Positions 7,914 to 17,636 of a stretch of DNA of 24,426 bases are shown one piece after another. This DNA comes from Peptococcaceae bacterium UBA3937. GTDB taxonomy: Bacteria > Bacillota > Peptococcia > DRI-13 > DTU073. The stretch's first letter is position 1, and every line of letters begins with the position of its first letter. The position numbers and the translations under genes were made by a program. Below the pieces are notes generated by a model. It was given only the letters and a program-made list of their open reading frames with translations, made no database searches and was not told the origin of the DNA. Where the stretch lies: positions 37,092-61,517 of the forward strand of contig DGEB01000023.1 of NCBI GenBank assembly GCA_002385735.1. Reading direction: 5' to 3'.

Positions 7914-9518
7914 TCAGCACACACTCCCCAGCATCCAGGCCGTATCCTTCACCGAAGGTACGATCCCCATTTCTTTCAGGGAGGGGGCTTCACGGGCCAT
8001 CGTTTTGATCATCTTGTAGATTCTCCACTTCCGTTCGGCGGAAAAACGCAAGGGAAACCGGGAATAATTTTTGAGCTCCTCTTCGAGGAGAAAATCGGTT
8101 TCGTCGCTGAATTTCCTCACTTCCTCTTCCAGGTCTTCCCCGAAAGCGTTAATCCTGACCCAATTCCCCACTACATAATACTCAATGAAACTTACAACCT
8201 GTGTCCTTGACTCATCATATTTTTCCCGCACAAAATACCAGGTATCCTGGTCCAGCTTGGTTCTTGCCGAAGCTTTTTTGCGAAGCAGGTCCACCACGTA
8301 TCCCTTGTTTTTGGTACAGGAGATGGCGGAAACAAGCTGGTATTTCCGGGCAAAATCCTCTCCCGCCGGTTCCCGGAGGATTTCCTCCAGGGAATGCTCC
8401 GTGAGCACCGCTTTATAAAGTTCCCGCACCGGCAAATAATACTTTTGCTTGTAGGCCAGCCCTTTTTTAATCTCCGTGACCAAAGCCCGTTCCATCTTGG
8501 CCAAGTTCACGGCCCAGGGCGCGTAAACGATTAATTCCTTGTCTTTTAGAATAAACTCGCAAACAATCCCTGCCTTCACGTCATAACCTTCCAGGGGATT
8601 ATGCTCCGCCTGGAGCAGCTTATAACATGCGCCGGCCTCAAATTCCCCGGTCAAAAAAACATCGGACCGGTTTTGCAACCAATTTCGGAAGCAAACGGCG
8701 TTGGTAAGGCTGTAAACCGAACAAAAAACCCGGTAATTCAGCGGGTTTTCCGGATGTTCCGCCGAAAGAACCGTGCGCTTTAGCTCCTGAAAATCATCTA
8801 AGGCCAAGCAGCCATCCTTCTCCTCTCGTAAAACAAGCCGGAATTCGATCTTCATAATTTCTTCCTCCGCGGTATAAACGATCGCATAGGCCGTCGTAAT
8901 GATTTGCCTCCCGTTCCTTTCCTCCTTTTCAAATTGACACTTTATAATAGTATGCTGCCACCAATCTTCACTTATCGTTGCCGGAAAAGCCTCTCGGGAA
9001 CCCAGAGCTGCTTTGCGCTCCCTGCTGCATAAATCGTAAAGCAGGGCATAATCCAGTTGTTTGAGGGCATACAAATAGATATTGGTAAATCCTTCCGGCG
9101 TTAGTTTATGAAGAGAGAACTTGCGCATCAGTAAAGCCCGGTCTAAGCCATCTGGATCGTATTCCAGAAAAAACCGGTAGTCGGCCCAGCCACGGGCCGG
9201 CTTCGTTCCAAAAAGACAGTTTTGCCGATAGGCATCCTGCAATAAAGCAACGGCTTCTCCAAAATCAATTCGCACATAACCGTTGATTTCTTCCTGCCAG
9301 GAGTATGTGTTTAGATGAATAAGATTCTGCTTATGGTACTCCTTGATGCCCTCGTGATTAAAGCTTAATAAAAAACTGTATACATCATATTCTTTACGCG
9401 AAGAGTTCCTTTCGCCGAAAATCAACAAAGCACATTTTCCGCTGAGGCGCTCTGCTGACACATACGCCCAATACTCATCGCGATGACCCAGGTTTTTCCC
9501 GCTTTGTTCTTTATTCAT
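7914..9518 (-). CDS. Uncharacterised protein, 534 residues
   Basis: I do not recognise the whole protein. No signal peptide or membrane helix is visible, so it is probably cytoplasmic. Residues about 137-250 look like an NTF2/SnoaL-type cone: a helical TPEGFTNIYLYALKQLDY, then LYDLCSRERKAALGSREAF, then alternating strands. The rest is mixed alpha/beta, charged and rich in aromatic residues, with several cysteines, ending in a short PSVKDTAWMLGSVC segment. ATG 9518 has AGGAG ten bases upstream. A TTG at 9572 would add 18 residues but lacks a spaced ribosome site. It is a lone gene between two terminators, so context gives no role. The NTF2-like reading is a pattern judgement, not a search result. 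Confidence 0.85.
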   Translation of the reverse strand: MNKEQSGKNLGHRDEYWAYVSAERLSGKCALLIFGERNSSRKEYDVYSFLLSFNHEGIKEYHKQNLIHLNTYSWQEEINGYVRIDFGEAVALLQDAYRQNCLFGTKPARGWADYRFFLEYDPDGLDRALLMRKFSLHKLTPEGFTNIYLYALKQLDYALLYDLCSRERKAALGSREAFPATISEDWWQHTIIKCQFEKEERNGRQIITTAYAIVYTAEEEIMKIEFRLVLREEKDGCLALDDFQELKRTVLSAEHPENPLNYRVFCSVYSLTNAVCFRNWLQNRSDVFLTGEFEAGACYKLLQAEHNPLEGYDVKAGIVCEFILKDKELIVYAPWAVNLAKMERALVTEIKKGLAYKQKYYLPVRELYKAVLTEHSLEEILREPAGEDFARKYQLVSAISCTKNKGYVVDLLRKKASARTKLDQDTWYFVREKYDESRTQVVSFIEYYVVGNWVRINAFGEDLEEEVRKFSDETDFLLEEELKNYSRFPLRFSAERKWRIYKMIKTMAREAPSLKEMGIVPSVKDTAWMLGSVC

Positions 9519-9610
9519 CCCTTTCACACTCCTGTAGTAATCTACTATCCTTTTCGCTAAATGATTTGCCAATCCTTTAGTTTTTTTCCACCATTTTCCG
9601 GCATAATCAA

Positions 9611-9630
9611 CAGCTTCGTGTTAGAAGCTG
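9611..9630. other. Small hairpin next to a terminator
   Basis: CAGCTTC and GAAGCTG pair perfectly around a six-base loop. It lies 14 bases from the terminator at 9645-9672 and has no T-run of its own. It may back up termination or simply be a structured end. Confidence 0.5.
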
Positions 9631-9638
9631 TCAAGAAA

Positions 9639-9672
9639 CAAAAAAACGGGAAGAGCCCAAACTCTTCCCGTT
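9639..9672 (-). terminator. Terminator of the amidohydrolase gene
   Basis: AACGGGAAGAG and CTCTTCCCGTT form an 11-base-pair stem with a six-base loop, followed on the minus strand by a run of T residues. It lies just past the stop of the amidohydrolase gene. Confidence 0.9.
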
Positions 9673-9687
9673 GATAATGTGACAAAT

Positions 9688-11118
9688 TTATTTTTTCTTC
9701 AGCGGACGGCCGCTGGAATCATTAAGCAATTTTCCATCCGCCCAGGCAAGATTCCCGTTGACCCACACTTGTCGAACCCCCTCGGAAAAAACGGAGGGTT
9801 TTTCCCGGGTTGCTTTATCGATAATGGTAGCAGGGTCAAACAACACCAGATCCGCTTGATAGCCCTCTTTGATCAAGCCACGGTCCGTCAGTCCCAGCCG
9901 GCGCGCCGGCAGCGAAGTAAGCTTCGCCACGGCCGCTTCCAGTGATAAAAGCTTCTTTTCCCGCACATAATGACCCAAAAAGCGGGGTACGTTCCCGTAG
10001 GCCCGGGGATGGGTGGCTCTCATCCCGGCATACATCCCGGAATCACTGGCAATAGCAACCAACGGATGGGCCAGGGCCAATTCCAAATTCTCCTCGCTGA
10101 TGGATGGGACAAAAGGAGTTTTGCTGAGATCCGTGCTGGAATATGTATAAGCATATACGTCGGCCGTAATATCCAGACCGGACTTATGCGCTTCCGTCAG
10201 CATGGACAAAACCCGCGGGAACTTGTCCCAATTCCGCTCATAACCGACTTTGATGTGGCAGTACTGCATCGGAATCCCCACGGTGTTGGCGATTAAAATG
10301 GCTTCTTCCAGCGCCTCCAACACCCCGTCGTATTCGCTGCGGATATGGGTGGAGTAAAAACCGCCCGCGTCCTTTACCACTTGGCACAAACTGATCAATT
10401 CCTCGGTGGTGGCGTAAGTCTGGGGCCAATACTCCAGTCCTACCGATAAGCCCACCGCGCCGTCGGCCAGCGCTTTGGCCAGGTGTTCCTGCATCTGGCC
10501 CTGTTCCTTGAGCGTTGTTTTCCCGCTGCGGTCCCGGCCGTGCACCAGTTGTCGTAAAGTGGTATAGCCCATTAACAGGCCGTAATTAATCGGCAGCTTG
10601 GGAACCGTGGCGAAAAACCCGGCAATATCCTTCGGGGAACGGCCGCAGTTTCCGCCAATCTGCGTCGTGATCCCCTGCGAGAGAAAAGGGCTCATGTTCC
10701 CGCCGGCGTAAAGATAATCTTCGGTATGGGTATGTAAGTCAATAAAGCCGGGAGCCAGCGCCAAGTTCTTGCCATCAATCACCTTGACGCGGGATGGCAG
10801 GGGGAAATCGCCTATCGCCACGATTTTATCTCCCTTTACCGCCACTTTCCCGTGATAAGGGGGCTGTCCGGAGCCATCAATAATCAGCACCTGGTCAATC
10901 ACCCAATCACAAGCCGGACCTGTATTGGAGGCATTTTCCGGATCCTGATCCTGTCCCTTAGGGTCCTCCTGGGCTCCATTCTTTCCGCCCTTCGGCGCCG
11001 CTTTTCCGTTTTTTTCATTGGCCCTGGTGACGGCATCATAATGCAGCCAGCCTAAAGGCACGGCCGCAGTCACCACAACCGCTCCTAACCCAATTAAAAA
11101 TTGGCGTCTTGTCAGCAT
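9688..11118 (-). CDS. Exported N-acyl-D-amino-acid deacylase family amidohydrolase
   Basis: Metal-dependent amidohydrolase of the D-aminoacylase group, likely releasing D-amino acids or related groups from acylated substrates; substrate unknown. The 476 residues begin with a Tat-type signal (TRRQFLIG, then a hydrophobic run to about residue 24), then a Gly/Lys/Asp/Gln-rich linker (about 33-67). Catalytic features: PGFIDLHTHTED (His129, His131), GGNCGRS (Cys158), STHIRSE (His258), CHIKVG (His288) and ASDSG (Asp359). The set of ligands matches the family. ATG 11118 was chosen since the signal starts there; the GGAGAG site is 12 or more bases away, and a TTG at 11154 is possible. It is a single gene after the leu terminator, possibly used in peptidoglycan or D-peptide salvage outside the cell (inference). 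Confidence 0.88.
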   Translation of the reverse strand: MLTRRQFLIGLGAVVVTAAVPLGWLHYDAVTRANEKNGKAAPKGGKNGAQEDPKGQDQDPENASNTGPACDWVIDQVLIIDGSGQPPYHGKVAVKGDKIVAIGDFPLPSRVKVIDGKNLALAPGFIDLHTHTEDYLYAGGNMSPFLSQGITTQIGGNCGRSPKDIAGFFATVPKLPINYGLLMGYTTLRQLVHGRDRSGKTTLKEQGQMQEHLAKALADGAVGLSVGLEYWPQTYATTEELISLCQVVKDAGGFYSTHIRSEYDGVLEALEEAILIANTVGIPMQYCHIKVGYERNWDKFPRVLSMLTEAHKSGLDITADVYAYTYSSTDLSKTPFVPSISEENLELALAHPLVAIASDSGMYAGMRATHPRAYGNVPRFLGHYVREKKLLSLEAAVAKLTSLPARRLGLTDRGLIKEGYQADLVLFDPATIIDKATREKPSVFSEGVRQVWVNGNLAWADGKLLNDSSGRPLKKK

Positions 11119-11154
11119 AACTTTTGTTCGCTCTCCTCGTCCACATCTCGACAA

Positions 11155-11215
11155 AAAACGTTATTTCACAAAGTAATTCGCTGCCCGACGCCTAATCCCT
11201 TTTTTTTATTTTAGG
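11155..11215 (-). other. Intergenic stretch upstream of the amidohydrolase
   Basis: Between the leu operon terminator and the amidohydrolase gene. It should hold the amidohydrolase promoter, but I could not find a convincing -35/-10 pair. Confidence 0.3.
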
Positions 11216-11253
11216 AAAAAAGAAACACTCCGTAAGGAGTCGTAAGGAGTGTT
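11214..11253 (-). terminator. Terminator of the ilv-leu operon, with a duplicated 10-mer
   Basis: On the minus strand AACACTCC pairs with GGAGTGTT and is followed by TCTTTTTT. The loop is enlarged by a perfect tandem copy of a 10-mer (plus strand CGTAAGGAGT at 11231-11240 and 11241-11250). Either copy can supply the pairing arm. It lies directly after the leuB stop. Confidence 0.85.
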
Positions 11254-11274
11254 CTTGGAATGTACTCTCCGCGC

Positions 11275-12339
11275 CTAAGGAAGTGCTTGCAGCACCGCCT
11301 CGGTCATGGCGGCCGTTCCCACCAGGATATTCCCTTCGCGCCAAATATCGGCGGTCCTCAACCCTTGCTCTAACACCGCCGCGACCGCCTGTTCCACGGC
11401 GGTCGCGGCCGCGGCATTGCGGAAGGAAATCCGCAGCATCATGGCCACAGACAAAATCGCCGCCAGGGGATTGGCCTTATCCTGCCCCGCAATATCCGGG
11501 GCCGAACCATGAGCCGGTTCGTACAGGGCCGGTCCTTCCCCGATGCTCGCCGAAGGAAGCATGCCTAAGGAAGCGCCTAAAACCGAAGCCTGATCGGAAA
11601 GAATATCGCCAAACATGTTTTCCGTAACCAACACGTCAAACTGGGCCGGATTGATACAAAGCTGCATGGCGCAATTATCCACATACAAGTGATTCAGGGC
11701 AATTTCCGGATAGGCGACGGCTTCCTCAATGACAATTTTCCGCCACAAACGAGAGGTATCCAGCACGTTGGCTTTATCCACGGAAGTGACCTTTTTTCGC
11801 CGTTCCCCGGCCAAAGCGAAAGCCACCTGCACAATCCGCCGGATCTCCGAGGCGCTGTATTCAATGGTATCGAAAGCCCGGGCTTCACCTTCTACTACCT
11901 CCGTCCCCCGCGCCCCGAAATAGGCTCCGCCGGTTAATTCTCGCACAATAATGAGATCCACCCCGGCGATTTTTTCGTTTTTGAAGGGGGACTGGTCCAG
12001 TAACTGGGGCCAGCACTTGACCGGCCGCAAATTGGCATAGAGCCGTAAGAGCTTCCGGATGCCCAACAAGCCCTGCTCCGGGCGCACCTTTTTCTCCGGT
12101 CCGTCCCACTTCGGGCCGCCGACCGCCCCTAAGAAAACCGCATCACTTTGCGCAACCAGTTCCCTGGTCTCCAAGGGTAAGGGGTCCCCCGTAGCATCGA
12201 TGGCGCTGCCCCCAATCAATCCGCTAGCTGTCTCATACTCGATTCCGTATTTTTCCTTTACCGCCGCCAATACCTTTAACGCCTGTTCCGTAACTTCCTG
12301 CCCGATTCCGTCACCAGGCAACACGGCCAACTTAAACAT
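11275..12339 (-). CDS. leuB: 3-Isopropylmalate dehydrogenase
   Basis: Oxidatively decarboxylates 3-isopropylmalate with NAD+ to the leucine 2-oxo acid precursor. The 354 residues are the usual length. [10 protein letters not shown] opens the protein, [13 protein letters not shown] and [15 protein letters not shown] hold substrate-binding Arg, Tyr and Lys, and [15 protein letters not shown] holds the metal-binding Asp. [19 protein letters not shown] is the cofactor loop, with Asp at the position typical of NAD-dependent enzymes. Its ATG overlaps the leuD stop by eight bases. The overlapped leuD end supplies AAGAAGGTGAA upstream as a weak ribosome site. Last gene of the ilv-leu operon, followed by the terminator. 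Confidence 0.97.
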   Translation of the reverse strand: MFKLAVLPGDGIGQEVTEQALKVLAAVKEKYGIEYETASGLIGGSAIDATGDPLPLETRELVAQSDAVFLGAVGGPKWDGPEKKVRPEQGLLGIRKLLRLYANLRPVKCWPQLLDQSPFKNEKIAGVDLIIVRELTGGAYFGARGTEVVEGEARAFDTIEYSASEIRRIVQVAFALAGERRKKVTSVDKANVLDTSRLWRKIVIEEAVAYPEIALNHLYVDNCAMQLCINPAQFDVLVTENMFGDILSDQASVLGASLGMLPSASIGEGPALYEPAHGSAPDIAGQDKANPLAAILSVAMMLRISFRNAAAATAVEQAVAAVLEQGLRTADIWREGNILVGTAAMTEAVLQALP

Positions 12340-12868
12340 CCCGCCGGTTCACCTTCTTTCTCACATACGGGATGGCGCCCCCCGCGCTTAAGATTTCCAG
12401 CATAAAAGGAGGAAAGGCCTCACCCCGGTAAGTTTGCCCGTTGGTCAAATCCCGGATGACGCCCGTGGCGGGCTCCACCTCGAGGATGACCCCTTCCGGC
12501 ACGGCCTCCGCCACCTCGGGCGCCACAATCACCGGCAAGCCGATGTTAATAGCATTCCGGTAAAAAATGCGGGCAAAGCTGTGGGCAATGACACAACTAA
12601 AGCCGGCGTATTTTAAGGCAACCGGGGCATGCTCCCGGGAACTGCCGCAGCCAAAGTTTTTCCCCGCAACGAGAATATCGCCCGGTTTGACTTTGGCGGT
12701 CAGGTTCGGGAGCAGGTCTTCCAAACAGTGCTCCGCAAGATATTCCCCTTCCGAGCGGTTGAGGTACCGGGCGGCAATAATTACATCCGTATCAATATCG
12801 TCCCCGACCTTCCACACTTTCCCTTTCAACTGATCTACTTTATCTAATGTCTTCTCTGGTTCTGCCAT
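12332..12868 (-). CDS. leuD: 3-Isopropylmalate dehydratase small subunit
   Basis: Swivelling subunit that completes the isopropylmalate isomerase with LeuC. The protein has 178 residues, of the short LeuD type found in archaea and many anaerobes. [16 protein letters not shown] near residue 25 and [14 protein letters not shown] near residue 66 are diagnostic. Start ATG 12868 lies two bases after the leuC stop, with GGAGGTGG upstream inside the end of leuC. The open frame continues much further upstream, but that part only shadows leuC in another frame. The C-terminal end overlaps leuB. Confidence 0.96.
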   Translation of the reverse strand: MAEPEKTLDKVDQLKGKVWKVGDDIDTDVIIAARYLNRSEGEYLAEHCLEDLLPNLTAKVKPGDILVAGKNFGCGSSREHAPVALKYAGFSCVIAHSFARIFYRNAINIGLPVIVAPEVAEAVPEGVILEVEPATGVIRDLTNGQTYRGEAFPPFMLEILSAGGAIPYVRKKVNRRDV

Positions 12869-12870
12869 AC

Positions 12871-14136
12871 CTAGACCACCTCCTCGGGAGCCGCAATCCG
12901 GCCTAACACGGCCGAAGCAGCAGCGACAGCGGGATTGGTAAGATATATTTCGCTTTCCGGATGCCCCATCCGTCCGATAAAATTCCGGTTGGTGGTGGAT
13001 ACAGCCCGTTCTCCTTTTGCGAGAATGCCCATATAGCCGCCCAAACAAGGGCCACAGGTGGGCGTGCTTACCACGGCGCCCGCTTGGATGAAGATTTCCA
13101 CCAAGCCTTCCCTGACGGCCTGCAAATAGATGTCCTGGGTCCCCGGAATGACAATCACCCTTACATCCGGATGCACCTTTTTGTTTTTCAGGATTTGCGC
13201 CGCCGTCCAGAGATCCTCCCACCGTCCATTGGTGCAGGAGCCAATCACCACCTGATCAATCGGGAGCTTTGCGGCCGCTGCGACCGCCACATCCTTGACA
13301 TTCGAAGGCAGGTGCGGATAAGCAACCTGGGGCTGAAGATCGGTGACATCAAGCTCTACCACTGCATGATACACCGCATCCGCATCGCTTTGGTAAAGCT
13401 TCCAGGGCCGTTGCGCCCGGCCTTTTACATACTCCACCGTCTTTTCATCAGGGGCGATAATCCCGTTTTTGGCCCCGGCCTCAATAGCCATGTTGGCCAT
13501 GGTCAAACGCCCATCCATGGATAAAGCACTGATGGCCTCCCCGGTAAACTCCATGGCCATGTACCGGGCCCCATCCACCCCGATTTTCCCAATCACCGCT
13601 AAAATATAGTCTTTGCCGGAAACCCACGGATTTTTGGGTTTCCCGTTCAAGACAACTTTCATCGTCTCCGGGACACGAAACCACAATTCGCCTTGCGCCA
13701 TGCCAACAGCCAAATCAGTACTTCCCACCCCGGTCGAAAAGGCTCCTAATCCACCGTAGGTACAGGTATGGGAATCGGCCCCAATTACCACATCACCGGG
13801 CACAACCAGACCCTGTTCCGGCAAAAAGCAATGCTCAATCCCGTTCCGCCCTACCTCATAATAGTGTTTGAGCTGCTGCTTTTGAGCAAAACACTTGACC
13901 TCAAAGCATTGCTGGGCAGAAGGAATATCTTTCGCCGGAGCGAAATGATCCGGGATTAACACTACTTTGTCCTGGTCAAAAACCTTTTCCACACCGATTT
14001 TGGCAAACTCCTTGATGGCGAGGGGACCGGTAATATCATTCGCCAACACCAGATCCAATTTGGCAGTGAGCAAATCGCCCGCGGAAACCTCTTCCAGACC
14101 GGCATGCGCTGCCAGGATCTTCTCCGTAATCGTCAT
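12871..14136 (-). CDS. leuC: 3-Isopropylmalate dehydratase large subunit
   Basis: Aconitase-family [4Fe-4S] enzyme that isomerises 2- to 3-isopropylmalate. Cluster cysteines are in VIGSCTNGR and in [23 protein letters not shown] is the family's usual N terminus, which gives 421 residues, the usual length. The frame stays open to an ATG at 14235 that would add 33 residues with no ribosome site and no similarity I recognise. At 14136 only GTGGGG directly before the ATG is seen, and an in-frame GTG lies six bases upstream. So the start is decided by family length, and true initiation may use coupling or structure in the spacer. Confidence 0.93.
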   Translation of the reverse strand: MTITEKILAAHAGLEEVSAGDLLTAKLDLVLANDITGPLAIKEFAKIGVEKVFDQDKVVLIPDHFAPAKDIPSAQQCFEVKCFAQKQQLKHYYEVGRNGIEHCFLPEQGLVVPGDVVIGADSHTCTYGGLGAFSTGVGSTDLAVGMAQGELWFRVPETMKVVLNGKPKNPWVSGKDYILAVIGKIGVDGARYMAMEFTGEAISALSMDGRLTMANMAIEAGAKNGIIAPDEKTVEYVKGRAQRPWKLYQSDADAVYHAVVELDVTDLQPQVAYPHLPSNVKDVAVAAAAKLPIDQVVIGSCTNGRWEDLWTAAQILKNKKVHPDVRVIVIPGTQDIYLQAVREGLVEIFIQAGAVVSTPTCGPCLGGYMGILAKGERAVSTTNRNFIGRMGHPESEIYLTNPAVAAASAVLGRIAAPEEVV

Positions 14137-14219
14137 CCCCACTTGTTCATCGCTGCCCCTTTCCAAGTATCTTTCAAGAAGAATATTTTCACCGCATCTG
14201 GCCGAAATCCCTTCGGTAA

Positions 14220-14290
14220 CCTGGACCCGTTTCATGGGTCATGCAGCAAAACAGGCTTTGACGGAAGCACTTTCCGCCTTACGGGCCAGG
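14220..14290 (-). other. Inverted repeats in the leuA-leuC spacer
   Basis: On the minus strand CCTGGCCCG (14290-14282) can pair with CGGGTCCAGG (14229-14220) with one bulged base. Inside it AGG/CCT and GGAA/TTCC arms allow a second small hairpin. No T-run follows. This is an RNA structure in the 156-base space between leuA and the preferred leuC start, perhaps affecting mRNA stability or the leuC/leuA ratio (inference). Confidence 0.45.
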
Positions 14291-14292
14291 GC

Positions 14293-15837
14293 TTACTGCA
14301 TTAAATGCGGATACACCCGCATAATCTTGTTCAAAGCATTCACATAAGCTCTGGCACTTGCTTCAATAATATCCACACTCAAACCGCGCCCCACAAAGAG
14401 ATGTCCGTCGAAGGAAACTCGCACCACCACTTCACCCTGGGCATCGGTTCCCCCGGTAACCGCGCTGATACTGTATGATTCCAGTTTGACCGGCAAATTA
14501 ACGATTTTTTCAATCGCCTTATAAATTGCATCTACGGGCCCATCGGCACAGGCGGCCTCCCGCGCCTCTCGCCCGTTAATTTTCAGACTGACCGTAGCCG
14601 TGGAAGAGATATTCGTCCCGGAACTGACCTGCAAACTCTCCAAGGTGAATATTTCTTCTCCGCTGCCCAAAATGTGGGTATCCAAAAGGGAAATGATGTC
14701 TTCGTCCAAAATCTCCTTCTTCCGGTCGGTTAAGGCTTTGAATTCTTTAAAGGCTTTATCCAACTCTTCTCCTTCCAGGTTGTAACCCAGCTCTTCCAGT
14801 TGGAGCTTAAAAGCATGGCGTCCGGAATGTTTGCCCATTACTAACCGATTGGAGCTGATTCCGACCATTTCCGGATTCATTATTTCATAGGTGCTGCGTT
14901 CCTTCAGGACCCCGTCCTGATGGATCCCTGATTCATGGGCAAAAGCATTTTTTCCCACAATCGCTTTGTTCGGTGAAATCAGCATCCCGGTATAACTGCT
15001 GACCATCCGGCTGGTCCGGTAAATCTCCTTAGTATTGATCCCCGTGGTAAAGCCTAAGGAATTGCGCCGGGTATAAAAAGCCATCGCCAACTCTTCCAGG
15101 GAGGCGTTGCCCGCTCTTTCCCCGATCCCGTTCATGGCCACTTCAATCTGCCGGGCGCCGCTCCGCACGGCGGCGATGGAATTGGCTACCGCCATCCCCA
15201 AATCATTGTGACAATGCACACTGACCACGGCTTTGGAAATATTAGGCACCCCTTCGATGATGGCCTTCACAAAATCGCCAAATTCCCAGGGGGTGGAATA
15301 ACCAACCGTATCCGGGATGTTGATCACCTTGGCACCGGCTTCAATGACCTTCGTAAAAATTTCACACAGAAAGGGAATGGCACTGCGGGAAGCATCTTCC
15401 GCCGAAAACTCCACATCATCGACGAGGCTTTTGGCCAGGCGCACCCCTTCTACCGCCATTCTTACCACTTCTTCCGGCGACTTCTGCAGCTTATAGCGCA
15501 TATGAATGTCGGAGGTGGCGATAAACGTGTGAATCCGCGGCTTTTCGGCATCCTTCACCGCTTCGTACGCCGCTTTGATATCCTTTTCATGGGTACGGGC
15601 CAGAGCGGCAATAATGGGTCCTTTTACTTCCCGGGCGATCCGTTGCACGCTTTTAAAATCGCCTTCCGAGGAAATGGGAAAACCGGCCTCGATCACATCA
15701 ACCCCGAGTCTGGCCAACTGCTGCGCAATGGCCAGTTTTTCCTCCATATTCAAGTTGACCCCGGGGGATTGTTCGCCGTCCCGTAAAGTTGTATCAAAAA
15801 TAAACAGTCTTTGTCCTTTGTCCTTCTCCTCTTCCAT
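14293..15837 (-). CDS. leuA: 2-Isopropylmalate synthase
   Basis: Claisen-type condensation of acetyl-CoA with 2-oxoisovalerate, the committed and normally leucine-inhibited step. It has 514 residues. [16 protein letters not shown] starts the catalytic TIM barrel with the metal-binding Asp. [13 protein letters not shown] gives metal-binding His and [13 protein letters not shown] is the second signature. The region after about residue 385 is the LeuA dimer/regulatory domain, so feedback control is probable. ATG 15837 has GGAGAT eight bases upstream; a TTG at 15846 overlapping the ilvB stop is an alternative. It follows ilvB directly in the operon. Confidence 0.97.
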   Translation of the reverse strand: MEEEKDKGQRLFIFDTTLRDGEQSPGVNLNMEEKLAIAQQLARLGVDVIEAGFPISSEGDFKSVQRIAREVKGPIIAALARTHEKDIKAAYEAVKDAEKPRIHTFIATSDIHMRYKLQKSPEEVVRMAVEGVRLAKSLVDDVEFSAEDASRSAIPFLCEIFTKVIEAGAKVINIPDTVGYSTPWEFGDFVKAIIEGVPNISKAVVSVHCHNDLGMAVANSIAAVRSGARQIEVAMNGIGERAGNASLEELAMAFYTRRNSLGFTTGINTKEIYRTSRMVSSYTGMLISPNKAIVGKNAFAHESGIHQDGVLKERSTYEIMNPEMVGISSNRLVMGKHSGRHAFKLQLEELGYNLEGEELDKAFKEFKALTDRKKEILDEDIISLLDTHILGSGEEIFTLESLQVSSGTNISSTATVSLKINGREAREAACADGPVDAIYKAIEKIVNLPVKLESYSISAVTGGTDAQGEVVVRVSFDGHLFVGRGLSVDIIEASARAYVNALNKIMRVYPHLMQ

Positions 15838-15842
15838 TACAC

Positions 15843-17573
15843 TCAATCTCCTCCTTTCGAACAGGCTCCGGGCACTGAAAATACCATTTCATCCAGCCCT
15901 TGGCCCCCTAATACCATCGGGTACACGTTATACTCCGCCGATATTTCGATTTCCAGAATTCCTAAGCCCGGATGACGAAGCAGTTGCTCCAGTTTTTCCG
16001 GTAATTCCTTTTTATCGCGTGCCGACAGGCTCAAAGCCCCATAGGCCCGGGCAATATACTGAAAATCCGGGAGCTTGCGGAAATACACGGAGGTATGCCT
16101 GCGCTCACAATAATGGTCCTGCAGTTGTTTGACCATACCCAAGGTTTTGTTATTAAACAGGATGATTTTTAACGGTAAATCCTCGGCCAAACAAGTTCCC
16201 AGTTCCGGCATCCCCATCTGGAAACTGCCGTCCCCGGTAATCACCACCACGGTCCGGCCGGGGCAAGCCACTTGGGCCCCAATCGCTGCCGGTATCCCGT
16301 ATCCCATGGTGCCTAAGCCCCCGGAACTTATGAAAGTCCGTGGCTTGCGAAGCTTTAAGCCTTGCGCCGCCCAAATCTGGTGCTGACCCACATCGGTGGT
16401 AACAATCGTATCCGGTGTAATAAGCTGATTCAGAGCGGAAATGACATCACCGGGATAAATCTCCGGCCCGGCGGACCCGGCCGGGGCATTGGCCGGCGTT
16501 GCCGCCGCTTCCCGGGCGGCCTCCTTCTCCAGTTCAGCCAGGGTTTCCCTGGTCAGCCACGACCCTTCCCTTTTTTCCCCTTCCAGGCTTTCAATGATCT
16601 GTTTCAAGATAATTTTCAAATCACCGACCAAAGGCACATCAACCCGGATGTTTTTCCCAATCTCCGCCGTATCGATATCAATATGGATGATTTTGGCCTG
16701 AGGAGCAAACTTTTTCGTATTGCCGGTTACCCGGTCATCAAAACGCATCCCCAGGGCAATAAAGAGGTCGCAGTTTTGGGTGACCAGGTTCGCTTTGGCC
16801 AAACCATAGGTCCCCAGCATACCGAGGGAAAGAGGATGTTCCCGCGAAATACTGCCCAGTCCCATCAGCGTATTCACCACCGGGATCTGTAATTGTTCGG
16901 CCAAACACAAGAGCTCCTCTTCCGCCCCTGCGCTGATGACCCCGCCACCGGCACAGAGCAACGGACGCTCAGCTTCTCTTAAGAGTTGCACCACTTGCCT
17001 GATTTGCCCCTTATGCCCGATGATATTCGGCTTATACCCCCGTAAATCGACCCGTAGACAATCTTCCGCCTCGACGCGGGCCGCCGCCACATCCTTAGGC
17101 AGATCAATTAATACCGGACCCGGGCGACCACTCTTGGCGATATAGAACGCTTCTTTAACAATCCTTGGTAATTCAGCGGTATCCTTGACTAAGTAATTAT
17201 GTTTGCTGATCGGATCGGAAATTCCGGTTACATCGACTTCCTGGAAAGCATCAGTTCCGATCATTGATGTAGACACCTGCCCGGTAATCAGCACGATCGG
17301 AATAGAATCCATGTAGGCGGTAGCCACCCCGGTAATCAGGTTGGTTGCTCCCGGTCCGGAAGTAGCCAGGCAGACACCTACTTTCCCGCTGGCTCGCGCA
17401 TAACCATTGGCGGCATGAGCAGCGCCCTGCTCATGGCGAACGAGGATATTTCTAATTTTTGATTTTTGTAAGGCGTCAAAAATCTCCAGGGCCGCCCCGC
17501 CCGGATAACCAAAGACCACCTCGACATCTTCTTTCTCGAGACATTTAACCAGAATCTCCGCACCACTGTCCAT
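15843..17573 (-). CDS. ilvB: Acetolactate synthase large subunit (second copy in the operon)
   Basis: Thiamine-diphosphate enzyme that joins two pyruvates, or pyruvate and 2-oxobutyrate, for valine/leucine and isoleucine. The 576 residues carry [16 protein letters not shown] (catalytic Glu48), the FAD-type central domain, and [14 protein letters not shown] with the later NN of the diphosphate/Mg site. Start ATG 17573 has GGAGGT 11 bases upstream; a TTG at 17579 is an equally possible start, five bases from that site. It has no small subunit of its own next to it and lies between ilvC and leuA. It is clearly diverged from the other large subunit at 19150-20853, most strongly at the C terminus. 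Confidence 0.95.
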   Translation of the reverse strand: MDSGAEILVKCLEKEDVEVVFGYPGGAALEIFDALQKSKIRNILVRHEQGAAHAANGYARASGKVGVCLATSGPGATNLITGVATAYMDSIPIVLITGQVSTSMIGTDAFQEVDVTGISDPISKHNYLVKDTAELPRIVKEAFYIAKSGRPGPVLIDLPKDVAAARVEAEDCLRVDLRGYKPNIIGHKGQIRQVVQLLREAERPLLCAGGGVISAGAEEELLCLAEQLQIPVVNTLMGLGSISREHPLSLGMLGTYGLAKANLVTQNCDLFIALGMRFDDRVTGNTKKFAPQAKIIHIDIDTAEIGKNIRVDVPLVGDLKIILKQIIESLEGEKREGSWLTRETLAELEKEAAREAAATPANAPAGSAGPEIYPGDVISALNQLITPDTIVTTDVGQHQIWAAQGLKLRKPRTFISSGGLGTMGYGIPAAIGAQVACPGRTVVVITGDGSFQMGMPELGTCLAEDLPLKIILFNNKTLGMVKQLQDHYCERRHTSVYFRKLPDFQYIARAYGALSLSARDKKELPEKLEQLLRHPGLGILEIEISAEYNVYPMVLGGQGLDEMVFSVPGACSKGGD

Positions 17574-17636
17574 CAGCAAAATCCACCTCCAGATCTCCCC
17601 TGGGGAACAGCCGGAATCCTGACTGCCCCCACTTGC

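Noticed and set aside
12869..13222. Long upstream extension of the leuD frame
   Set aside because: It lies within leuC in another frame and has the look of an out-of-frame shadow; the family N terminus starts at 12868.
15208..15786. Plus-strand open frame of 192 codons opposite leuA
   Set aside because: Antisense shadow of leuA with His/Arg/Gly-rich random-like content.
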